This document shows, one piece after another, positions 36,201-43,640 of a stretch of 43,640 nucleotides of DNA (positions are counted from its first letter, which is position 1; every line of letters begins with the position of its first letter). Made by a program: the position numbers and the translations under genes. Under the pieces are notes generated by a model. The model had not been told where the DNA came from, made no database searches, and saw only the letters and a list, made by a program, of their open reading frames with translations. Origin of the DNA: Omnitrophica bacterium GWA2_41_15 (GTDB lineage: Bacteria > Omnitrophota > Gorgyraeia > Gygaellales > Profunditerraquicolaceae); NCBI GenBank assembly GCA_919902045.1, contig CAKKSP010000031.1, positions 1-43,640 of the forward strand, in the 5' to 3' direction.

Positions 36201-38087
36201 ATCAACAAGCTCCTTAAGATTATGTGTTATCAAATCATAAGCGTAATTAGTGATATTTGCCTGCCTATCTATAATCTTTATAAGATGCCCATCAGTATCA
36301 TAGAGATATTGAAGGTAATTTCCGGAAGGGTCAGTTGCTTTTGAAACCATATTATTTGCGCCATATTCCAAAGAGATTTTTCTTCCCGCGGGCTCTGCTA
36401 TATTAACAAGCCGGAATTTTCCGTTTATGTAACCATAAGTAAGGTCAATACGGTTTGAATTTCTGTCTTCGATATATTGTAAAACTCCAGATAAATCAAA
36501 ACGGTAATGGACTCCGTATTTTGTTTTTAAGCTAAAACCTCCTGCGTCTTTAGTTAATTTAGAATAATAATTTACAGGCACAGAAAAATACGAACCATCG
36601 CCGTTTGGCACATAAATTTCCTTACTGTTATTTTCTCTATATAGCGTAACGTGATCTGAATACTCTTTAACCTTCATAGAAAAAGAGTGTGTCCAGCCAT
36701 AACCAAATATAAACTCATTATCATCGGCATCAAAAGCGTAATTATAAATTTGTGTTCCTGAAGTTATTTTTATATTATCAAAATGGCTATGTGAAAAATA
36801 TGATTCCAGAGCAATTCTACCTTCTAAAAGAACAGGATTATAAATATCCGCATAATCTATCTCAAGTGCGCCATTAACATAAATCTTTATATTCGAATCA
36901 ACTGCTTCAATTTTAATATGGTTCTTATTAACAGGTAAATAAGCAGTCTGTTTTCCCAGAAGATAATAATAGACCCCGTCTCTCCATTTTGTTAGTTCAA
37001 TTTTTCCATCTGTGTGTATTAAAAAATAATAGCAATCTTTAGGCTTACGCTGGTCATTTGGATCCTCTGCATAGCGAAAGTTTATCCAGGCTGTTTCCCA
37101 GCTATAATGATTTCCGGGCTGGATTGTCTGCATATCCAGTTCTAAAGTAAAATTTTTAAATTTTAAATCTGTAGCTGAACGATTGCCTTGCCCTGAATAC
37201 TCGCCATCCTCTATGACCCAGCTTCCTGCTCCCGGTTCAGGATGCCAACCAGGAATTTCGGAAACAATTTCTGCATTATAATAACGCGTTAAAGTTAAAG
37301 GACGAGTTACTGTTGGAATAGTTATATCTTCGCTAGTTAAAAATAAATTTCCGTTCTGGATAATAACCGGTTCAGTAGTTGAAGCAGCGGGCCTTGCAAC
37401 TGAAGAATCAGAAGTACTTTGACCGGAAGAATTGCCTATAGTCAATCTACCCGAACCACCGCTTCCTGTATAAGTATATGTATTTCCCGTAACATTCTCG
37501 CAAGGCTGTGCTCCAAGTATACGTTTAAGTTCATTCTTAGTAACAGATTTATATGTTAATTTATATTTATTAAGACGAATGTTATTCTTAGAAACCACCA
37601 GCGCTACGTTGTCCCAATATTCCAAGAATTGATTATATGTAAGGCTAAACCGCTCATAATTTAACCCCGGAATATACACGGAAATCTTATCTTCACTAAT
37701 ATCTTCAATAAGGCAAAAATGCCTATTTCCTGTAATATTCACAATAAGCTGGCTACCTTTAGGTAACAAACGTAAGTTTATCAAATCTGTTTTTAAAACG
37801 ATTGTCTTTAGCCCTGCCTTACGCGCAGAAAGCTCTATTTCATATAAAGAATTAAATCCTTTTTGCTGATCCGCCAGCTGATTTAATTCATTTATAGCAG
37901 AATCTTGCCTTGGTGTACTTAACTTAAGATTAACAAAAGCTTCTTTTAGAACTGCCGAGCCGCAATATGCTTTTAGAAGATCTTTTGTATTTACAGGTTC
38001 AGCAAAAGCCTGTACAAAAAAACTATTGCAAACTACCAGTGAGAAAATTAAACAAAACAAATGTATTTTCTTAAACTTCGCCTTCAT
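33246..38087 (-). CDS. Secreted RHS/YD-repeat protein with N-terminal C39-like peptidase domain, internal LamG/DUF1080-like insert and variable C-terminal tip
   Basis: Start MKAKFKKIHLFCLIFSLVVCNSFFVQAFA at 38087; YCGSAVLKEAF...NRHFCLIEDI; more than 20 YD repeats; RHS core RYYDPQIGRFITRDPLGMVDGPNLYSYVKNNPVNFTDPWGL. Confidence 0.9.
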   Translation of the reverse strand: MKAKFKKIHLFCLIFSLVVCNSFFVQAFAEPVNTKDLLKAYCGSAVLKEAFVNLKLSTPRQDSAINELNQLADQQKGFNSLYEIELSARKAGLKTIVLKTDLINLRLLPKGSQLIVNITGNRHFCLIEDISEDKISVYIPGLNYERFSLTYNQFLEYWDNVALVVSKNNIRLNKYKLTYKSVTKNELKRILGAQPCENVTGNTYTYTGSGGSGRLTIGNSSGQSTSDSSVARPAASTTEPVIIQNGNLFLTSEDITIPTVTRPLTLTRYYNAEIVSEIPGWHPEPGAGSWVIEDGEYSGQGNRSATDLKFKNFTLELDMQTIQPGNHYSWETAWINFRYAEDPNDQRKPKDCYYFLIHTDGKIELTKWRDGVYYYLLGKQTAYLPVNKNHIKIEAVDSNIKIYVNGALEIDYADIYNPVLLEGRIALESYFSHSHFDNIKITSGTQIYNYAFDADDNEFIFGYGWTHSFSMKVKEYSDHVTLYRENNSKEIYVPNGDGSYFSVPVNYYSKLTKDAGGFSLKTKYGVHYRFDLSGVLQYIEDRNSNRIDLTYGYINGKFRLVNIAEPAGRKISLEYGANNMVSKATDPSGNYLQYLYDTDGHLIKIIDRQANITNYAYDLITHNLKELVDPEGNIFKYNYAYNDRVNDQLDPKGDTTTFEYLWSTVHVINKRGELYKYNFDANGFLQSITDARGAMESTNNDANGNIVDFYDKNANHTAFTYDVQGNRTIIVDALGNQTTYVYEQAYNQPISATDANGNITVFSYDAKGNLIQTVNPESAVTTYAYNSCGQVISATNANGQTTYFSYDAYGNLSILTDSLGNNTSYTYDILGRLIKVTDALNNSTEYNYDKNGNLLNVKDALLSNTTSTYNKNGNLSSVADPLGNKTSYTYDCFGNLLTVTNALGNTTTSVYDTANQMHLNKANLLSVTDAKGNRTAYAYDSMGRLITITDAQSHIVEFTYDSQGNLTYRRDAKGKNASYKYDRLNRLWRMDCLDGTYFQYTFDKVGNIVQENYSTDTIIKTYDKLNRLKSQSTSDGTVLSYTYDLSGNRTGLYITGFGRVSYWYDNLNRLIRIASPEGKITQFSYDKLSRRTQLNYPNAATAIYAYDNIGRLTQLINKDSSGNDISRFNYFYDAASRRTTVSLINGTMNYTYDKISQLVKEEGAFNGKPSSINYTYDAVGNRMNLNDNGLLIDYTYNNLNQLIWQSKATQRLVQVKGVATDVAGLISGPVSVKVNGIDAIANGGQFIADYVPLKVGQNTIKAEAVDMAGNSSTAQEEITFDPGALTYTYDNNGNLSQRQTSTYKEEFWYDDEDRLESYISPTNINTFRYNGRAMRKYTTSTDYYVYDFNEIVKEKPWGYGLLPIYYIHSPRTDEIISDSRGYCYHYDGLGSVVNLTDASGVKQTSYLYDSFGNIRFQEGTVTNQWLYTGRQYDRETGLYYYRNRYYDPQIGRFITRDPLGMVDGPNLYSYVKNNPVNFTDPWGLDTYYINNEFNSSTPTDNSISHSFIATTDIDPNTGKEVVVNTYSWTSENWGSWHNNSAQDLLGAQKAIDSGIGVDKWGYEKLDNYVNNEFLIIRNETGGYLLIANNCKEKAAELMNKAIAEYKADNRSNK

Positions 38088-40276
38088 CTTATAATTTCTC
38101 CGTTTTGCGGCGATGTTATCTGAATAACCGGCTTGACAGTATCTAAAATTGCGACAGTAAAAAACGACTCTGACCAATTTCCTGCAAAATCTTTATATTT
38201 TACATATATGAACTTTACGCCATCACCGGATAAAATCGTCCAGCTTTTTGTTGTACTATAATTTTCTGGAGCTGACCAGGCACTGTTATCATTTGAGAAT
38301 TGCATCTGGCTAACACCGCTTCCCAGCAAGCCATCGTCAGCTGATAAGCCTAAAGTAATAGTAGTAGTATTAACACATGGCGTAGTAAAATATAGATTAG
38401 CGTTCATTACTTTTATAGAACCGGTAGGCGGAGTTATATCGCTTTGTATTGTCCAAGTGCCTTTTTGCACCCAACCAGAATTAGCACCAGCAAAATCTTT
38501 AACATAGAGATAAACGTTCTTTCTGCCTAAAAATGCTGATTTAAAAGTTAGCTGCCAATTTAAGCTAAGAGTATTTCCAACAGCCGTAACAGTTGTCTTT
38601 GCGCAATCAAGCCGGCAATAAGTATTTTCTATTATTTGGGCTGAACCAGGATTAAACCCTCCTAACCAAGCAGTATTCGTATCATTCCTTAAATACAGTT
38701 TATTGGTACCCCTATCATAATAACCATAAAAACCATTTGCTCCAGAAACAGCTGTATTAATCAAAAAATATGCATATTGGATATTTAAAGATGTATCGGC
38801 ATCCGAGTACGTAGTAGAAAAAGTTAAAATCTGTTCCGGAGATGAAATACTATTTATTGGCGTAATAGTGCCGATTTGCGGCGCCTGATTCGGTAATACC
38901 CAATTGCCTTTTTGGGTTAAATTTTGTTAAGTATTTACGTCGTCTCTTACATAAAGATAAGTTTTTTTTGCTCCGGTAAAAGGGGATTTTAAAGCTACTT
39001 GCCAGTTTATGGTAAGAGTAGTTCCTGATCCAGAAATTGTTGTTTTTGAACAATCAAGTTTTCCAAAAGAGTTTTCGATAATATTACTCGAACCCGGCGT
39101 ATAACCGCCAAGCCAGGTAGATGAGCCGTTATCGTCGCGTAAATATAAAAGATTAGTATTTTGGTTATAATAACCTTCAAAACATTGGGCAGCAGATGTG
39201 GAACTGTTTATCAGGAAATATACATACTGGATATTCTGCCAGCCGTCAGCATCAGTATAAGTGGTAGTAAAGTTTTGATAAACATTAGCCTGGCCTGTTC
39301 CTGAAGAAGGGGTAACTGTACCGTTTACTGGTGTAGTATTTACAGTAATGGTGCCTTTTTTAGTCAAAACAACAGTTTTGTCTACGTCATCTTTTACTGA
39401 CAGATAAGTATTATAAAGCTTACCTGAATAAGCTGGTTTAAAGGTTATACTCCATTTAATGGTCAGGGTATTGGTTGAGCCGGTAACAGTAATAGTAGCG
39501 CAATCCAATTTAATATAGCTATTCTCAAGAATACTAGCTGATCCAGGGGTATAGCCAGTACCCCAGGAACTGTTAGTATCATCGCGTAGATACAAGAGAT
39601 TTGCATTTTGGTCATAATACAGGTAGCAAGAATTTGTAAGCGCGGTTGTGGCTGTGCTGATTAATAGGTATGCTTCTTTGAGATTAGCCCAGCCATCAGC
39701 ATCAGTATAAGTAGTGGTAAAGCTTATAGAAGTACTGGGTAGCTTTGTTCCTGATGAAGGAGTGATTGTACCAAGTACGGGTGAATTGTTGACGATACAG
39801 GTGCCTTTTTTAACTAATGGGGCTACTCCTGCTGTATCATCTACTGCGGAAAGATAGGTATCGTAAATCTTACCTGAATAGGTACTCTTAAAGGTTATAT
39901 TCCATTTAACGGTTAAAGTACTGCTTGAGCCGGTTGCGGTAGAGGATGCGCAGTTTAATTTGACATAGGTATTCTCAATAGTATTGGCAGTCCCAGGTTT
40001 AAAACCGCCAAGCCAGGCAGTATTGGTGTCATTACGCAGATATAAAAGATTTAAATTTTGGTCATAATATAGGTAGCAAGAATTAGTAAGCGTAGTTGTG
40101 CTTGTGCTGATCAATAGGTAAGCTTCTTTAAGATTTTGCCAGCCATCAGCATCAGTAAAAGTAGTAGTAATGCTAAGAGCAACATTAGGAGCTGTAGTTA
40201 TATTTGAGGAAGTAATAGTGCCTACTGCAGGAGCTGCGGCAAAAACGTTTACCTGAAAAACAAAAAGAAATACCAT
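38084..40276 (-). pseudogene. Tandem-repeat secreted adhesin-like gene interrupted by one in-frame TAA (38927-38929)
   Basis: ORFs 38927..40369 and 38084..38764 share a frame; sequence between them continues the repeat: ...YLYVRDDVNT*QNLTQKGNWVLPNQAPQIGTITPINSISSPEQILTFSTTYSDADTSLNIQYAYFLINTAVS...; likely start MVFLFVFQ at 40276. Confidence 0.75.
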
Positions 40277-40301
40277 TAAAAATATAATTTTCAAGAGGAA
40301 C

Positions 40302-40333
40302 AATGGATGTGGCAATAAACAGCCACATCCATT
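40302..40333 (-). promoter_or_regulatory. Strong hairpin between pilin-like gene 2 and the adhesin gene
   Basis: AATGGATGTGGC...GCCACATCCATT, 12-bp perfect arms. Confidence 0.7.
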
Positions 40334-40374
40334 ATCTTTTATGAAAACTTTATTAGTATGGATACCCACAATAA

Positions 40375-40956
40375 TTACGGCGTAAGTGAAATCGTTACCT
40401 GGCCTGAATACTGGCCATAAGCCTTCAAATTAGTAATCGGAGACGCTCCCGTAGCATCATCAGCAACCTTTCCAGTAGCAATACCATAATAAATCCTTAA
40501 CCATCCACCAGCTAAATATGCTTTATTATAAGCTTTGCTATTACTGTTAGCATAAGTTACTTTTTCTATTTGGGTGCCGGCAGTGCTGCTAGTCTGCTTC
40601 ATAAAAGTAACATTTATGTTACTATCCAAGTTGCTTGTTCCGGTTGTGTTTACCATACTAGTTCTGGTATGTGTTACTGTGTAATCTGTTGCGTTTGAGT
40701 TGATCCCTACATCTACCGCATAATAAAAAGGGGCGGTAAAAATACCTAAAACAGGATCAAAACTAAGGTTACCAAATTCTAATCCTCCAGCTGCCGCTGT
40801 CCATACCGTTCCGGTAACTTTTGAAACTGTGACATTCAGCGCATTCTGCTGCGGGATATATGCTTTTATAGCTAAAATTTTACTTTCCGCGGCAAAACAA
40901 ACTGATGTTATTAACACCAACACCACCACACTTAATACTTTTATTACATTTTTCAT
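40375..40956 (-). CDS. Pilin-like secreted subunit 2
   Basis: RBS GGGAGG; MKNVIKVLSVVVLVLITSVCFAAES; FGNLSFDPVLGIFTAPFYYAVDVG...GWLRIYYGIATGKVADDATGASPIT...YSGQVTISLTP. Confidence 0.65.
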   Translation of the reverse strand: MKNVIKVLSVVVLVLITSVCFAAESKILAIKAYIPQQNALNVTVSKVTGTVWTAAAGGLEFGNLSFDPVLGIFTAPFYYAVDVGINSNATDYTVTHTRTSMVNTTGTSNLDSNINVTFMKQTSSTAGTQIEKVTYANSNSKAYNKAYLAGGWLRIYYGIATGKVADDATGASPITNLKAYGQYSGQVTISLTP

Positions 40957-40974
40957 TTTTCTACCTCCCATTTT

Positions 40975-41019
40975 AGGGACATTTCTTAACAGGAAAACTG
41001 CTTGTTAAGAAATGTCCCT
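40975..41019. repeat. Perfect inverted repeat with GGGACA ends
   Basis: AGGGACATTTCTTAACA ... TGTTAAGAAATGTCCCT. Confidence 0.75.
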
Positions 41020-41088
41020 GATTCAGTTGTTTTTACTTAATTCACCTTAAATCTTTTAATACCCCCTTTCGCTACTTTAAAATTATAA

Positions 41089-42435
41089 TTAAATCTCCGA
41101 AATCGTATAAGTAATACGCGTTGCATAATCTCCTGCTAATACATCTTTTGAAGTAGTAAGCTCATAAATCACTTTGAATTTATCAGGAGCCCCTTCTTTA
41201 TCTGAAACAAAAATCACAGTGTCGTTTGCCCTGATCTCTGTTGCTTGTAAAAACGGCAAAGACCCCTTAGTCTCTAAAGATTCCTGCCGCATCTGAAAAA
41301 ATTTCTCCGGGATCGCTTTGCCTTCCTTATTTACTAACCCCGAAGGCAGCTGCTGGCTGACCTGATAGCGGCGTCCGGTATTATTTTTTATTTCAATGAC
41401 AGCTTCGGAATGCCTTGGCGCCTGGCCTATTTTAACATCGCGGAACTCTATATTTCCTCCGCTTTCCGGGCTTACCTTCAATTCAAAAACCGGAGCAATT
41501 TCAACCTCTAAAATAAAATTTTCTAAAATATGCTGCCCCACCGAATCTTCAAGCAGATATTTAAGCCCTGTGCGGGATTTTCCGGATTTAAGCATCTCCG
41601 GATTAATCAAACCGTAAGTAACCGTAAAATTAACAGAATCACTCGATGAAGACGTATAAATTGCTTCCTGGCGTAACGATAACGGAAGATTCTGATTCTG
41701 CCCGATTACACTGCAACTTACTGCTTCAAGCCCAAGCTCATTTCCGGATAACACTTCAAAAGGCGCTTCGATTGCCTGCAGAATTTTATACGGTTGGCCG
41801 CCTCCGCGGGTAATCGCAAAGTTAACATCAAAAGTTTGAGACTGTGGCCTGTTTGTATCAAGCGTAATAAATTTAGCTCCGGAGGAAGTTTTTATATCTA
41901 CTCCCCAACCACCTTCAATCTCAACAAAAATATTCATCATTACCTTAACTGATTGTTGACTAGAATCAATCGGCTCTAAAACAAAAGCAATTCTGCCGCG
42001 ATAATTACCAGAAGGAACCGTAAGCGGAGGTTTGATCAAATATACTAACTTGAAAGAATCGTTTGACCCTGAAGTATTTGAAGTATAGACGATGTTACGG
42101 TTTAAAGTCACCACACTTTCATTCTCGGCAGAAAGTGTCCCGAAAGAGTTGCTTCCGCGCAAACCGTAAACAGCAAAATTTGCCGTAGGTAAGACAACTC
42201 CTTGATCATTAGTAAGAGGATCAAGCAACATTTGAACTACCTGATATCGTTTTCCGAGGTCGCTTGTAATACTTAAGATAAGCTCTTTACTGACGGGCTT
42301 TGTAATACCGCTTACTTTACCAAAACGCAGGTCATTACCGCCGTCATAAGGGGTGGCGCTGAAGCTAAAAGCAGCAAAACAATTCGAGGCGGGTATGATC
42401 AGAAGCAGAGCTAACACCAGGAGAATCTTTTTCAT
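41089..42435 (-). CDS. Secreted protein with three tandem ~140-aa Ig/pilin-like domains
   Basis: RBS AAGGAG; MKKILLVLALLLIIPASNCFA; three repeats ending VYTSNTSGSNDSFKLVYLI..SGNYRGRIAFVLE, IYTSSSSDSVNFTVTYGLI..SGKSRTGLKYLLE, IFVSDKEGAPDKFKVIYELT..AGDYATRITYTISEI. Confidence 0.7.
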   Translation of the reverse strand: MKKILLVLALLLIIPASNCFAAFSFSATPYDGGNDLRFGKVSGITKPVSKELILSITSDLGKRYQVVQMLLDPLTNDQGVVLPTANFAVYGLRGSNSFGTLSAENESVVTLNRNIVYTSNTSGSNDSFKLVYLIKPPLTVPSGNYRGRIAFVLEPIDSSQQSVKVMMNIFVEIEGGWGVDIKTSSGAKFITLDTNRPQSQTFDVNFAITRGGGQPYKILQAIEAPFEVLSGNELGLEAVSCSVIGQNQNLPLSLRQEAIYTSSSSDSVNFTVTYGLINPEMLKSGKSRTGLKYLLEDSVGQHILENFILEVEIAPVFELKVSPESGGNIEFRDVKIGQAPRHSEAVIEIKNNTGRRYQVSQQLPSGLVNKEGKAIPEKFFQMRQESLETKGSLPFLQATEIRANDTVIFVSDKEGAPDKFKVIYELTTSKDVLAGDYATRITYTISEI

Positions 42436-42509
42436 TTCAATCTCCTTTTTTGATTTTAATATACATCTGCTCTCTCGCATTGTCAATCCCTTCCTTTTAT
42501 CCCTTCCTT

Positions 42510-42761
42510 TTATGACGGATCTCGCTCTTGCCTATCTGAACCCATAAGGTTCCACAAACCTCTATCTTCAGAATCAACAGCCGAAATATTACCACCAGCA
42601 ACATTAGTACTTTTATCTGTAAACGACTCTGAAGGTTTTAGCCAACCGGATGCGCCGCTTTCCATCGTTTTCTGAGTTCCTGCCTCTTGAATAGCATATA
42701 CCGTTGTAACAACGATGATAACAACGATTATTAATAGTATTATTATTCCTGTTTTTTTCAT
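42510..42761 (-). CDS. Small TM-anchored/secreted protein, unknown
   Basis: RBS GAGGAAAG; MKKTGIIILLIIVVIIVVTTVYAIQEAG; first gene after leader. Confidence 0.6.
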   Translation of the reverse strand: MKKTGIIILLIIVVIIVVTTVYAIQEAGTQKTMESGASGWLKPSESFTDKSTNVAGGNISAVDSEDRGLWNLMGSDRQERDPS

Positions 42762-42790
42762 TTTTCTTTCCTCGCGCATATATTATAAGC

Positions 42791-42837
42791 CTTAAAAAAA
42801 CAAAAAGCCGGCCTGACCCTTTTTTAGTCATCCGGCT
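42791..42837 (-). terminator. Intrinsic terminator in the leader of the surface operon
   Basis: Minus strand AGCCGGATGAC TAAAAAAGG GTCAGGCCGGCT TTTTGTTTTTTT. Confidence 0.8.
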
Positions 42838-42895
42838 CGAAACAATTCCGTGGCAGCTCTGACAATTACCTCCATAATTATCAGAAATGCCGGAT
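42830..42895 (-). ncRNA. Candidate cis-regulatory RNA, class not recognised, with antiterminator pairing
   Basis: ATCCGGC (42889-42895) pairs with GCCGGAT (42830-42836), excluding the terminator stem; internal 10-bp hairpin CTGATAATTA TGGAGG TAATTGTCAG. Confidence 0.6.
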
Positions 42896-42921
42896 TTAAG
42901 AGTTTATAAATACTTTGTAAA

Positions 42922-42950
42922 AGTATAATCTATTTCTTCCCTTTTGTCAA
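42922..42950 (-). promoter_or_regulatory. Sigma70-type promoter
   Basis: TTGACA - 17 nt - TATACT on the minus strand. Confidence 0.75.
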
Positions 42951-42958
42951 GGGAACAA

Positions 42959-43306
42959 TCATTCTAAGTTAGGCTGCGCCTTCAAGTTCTCTTTCAGCCA
43001 TAAAGTCCGCGCCAGGCCAATTAGCTTTTCATGTATAAGATGAATCCCGACCTGCTTATAGTTTCCTTTTCGTTCCGGCCTTATCCACGATACCTCCCCT
43101 TCTACCGCAAGAGGCTCATGATGATCAGGTATATCAAGCCACATTTTAAGGTTATTTTCCATGGGGATATACCCACTTGTTACAAAACAAATGCCGTTTG
43201 CGCTGATATTCAACGTCTGTGCCACATCTTCAGTGCCGTTAAGAGGATTCTGGTACCGCAAAGGAATTTTTACTGCAATTCTTTCAAAATACCTTCGGTC
43301 GTTCAT
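42959..43306 (-). CDS. PilZ domain protein (predicted c-di-GMP receptor)
   Basis: MNDRRYFERIAVKIPLRYQNP...AQTLNISANGICFVTSGYIPMENNLKMWLDIPDHHEPLAVEGEVSWIRPERKGNYKQVGIHLI. Confidence 0.85.
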   Translation of the reverse strand: MNDRRYFERIAVKIPLRYQNPLNGTEDVAQTLNISANGICFVTSGYIPMENNLKMWLDIPDHHEPLAVEGEVSWIRPERKGNYKQVGIHLIHEKLIGLARTLWLKENLKAQPNLE

Positions 43307-43640
43307 TTTCTCTCCATATCTGTGGCTGGGATTTATGTTCAGATAACGCAAAAAGCGTGATCTTAAGAGAATGCATAAACCGCACCATATATAATTTATC
43401 TCCGGAAGTAGCGTAAATATTTGCTTTCATCCGGCAGAAGAATTTTTCAACTTGATCTTTATCATTATGCTCTTTTCGTACGTAAAGATAAGGCAGAGGT
43501 TTTGCTTCTTTAAAGTTAGGATCGATTTCTTTTACGATACAAACCATATGCCGATTAATAACCCTGCGCACTCCTTCTTTGTCGGTAATTTCTGAAGAAG
43601 AAATTATCTTTCTTCGTTTTCCAATTGAAGTCAGGTTTTT
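43284..43640 (-). CDS. Hypothetical protein, 5' end outside the window
   Basis: Frame open to the window edge: KNLTSIGKRRKIISSSEITDKEGVRRVINRHMVCIVKEIDPNFKEAKPLPYLYVRKEHNDKDQVEKFFCRM. Confidence 0.6.
   Translation of the reverse strand, partial: KNLTSIGKRRKIISSSEITDKEGVRRVINRHMVCIVKEIDPNFKEAKPLPYLYVRKEHNDKDQVEKFFCRMKANIYATSGDKLYMVRFMHSLKITLFALSEHKSQPQIWRENERPKVF

Noticed and set aside
34200-36600. Dense short DNA repetition (TCATAxGTA-type)
   Set aside because: Explained by YD repeats of the RHS protein.
38927-38929. TAA as evidence for stop-codon reassignment
   Set aside because: Other genes in the window end normally at TAA (for example the gene at 25231-25467) and core proteins contain no internal TAA; a local mutation, readthrough or error is simpler.
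38927-40369. Regular DNA repeats resembling an array
   Set aside because: Repeats are ~350 bp, in-frame and encode similar protein domains; not CRISPR. No CRISPR array or cas gene was seen in the window.

Overview
The window is a chromosomal segment from an uncultured-type bacterium. Gene content and repeat style suggest Omnitrophota or a related phylum (inference only, no search run). About 1-20.6 kb, minus strand, is mostly housekeeping and metabolism: cdaA (partial), folP, ftsH, tilS, a CAU-anticodon tRNA and dgkA; a corrinoid/Wood-Ljungdahl cluster (acsE-like methyltransferase, both CFeSP subunits, CooC, RACo-like activator, FmdE-like, LarB); a bactofilin fused to an HTH domain; then mgtC, tsaD, a divergent polysaccharide deacetylase, ctpA and gatBAC. 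From 21.2 to 24.4 kb there is a plus-strand cellobiose-phosphorylase-like protein. Next comes a c-di-GMP-I (GEMM) riboswitch-like leader whose conserved core appears split by a 43-nt double hairpin. From 25.5 to 42.8 kb, minus strand, lies an accessory surface region. It holds two paralogous pilin-like subunits, two paralogous chaperones, a usher-like outer-membrane barrel, a tandem-repeat adhesin broken by one in-frame TAA, a secreted C39-like/RHS protein with a probable toxin tip and a neighbouring membrane protein, and a beta-propeller protein. This region starts with a strong sigma70-type promoter and an unrecognised terminator/antiterminator leader, and a PilZ gene lies immediately upstream. 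Several families of short palindromes and low-complexity repeats occur throughout, some inserted in frame in conserved proteins and some forming gene 3' ends.
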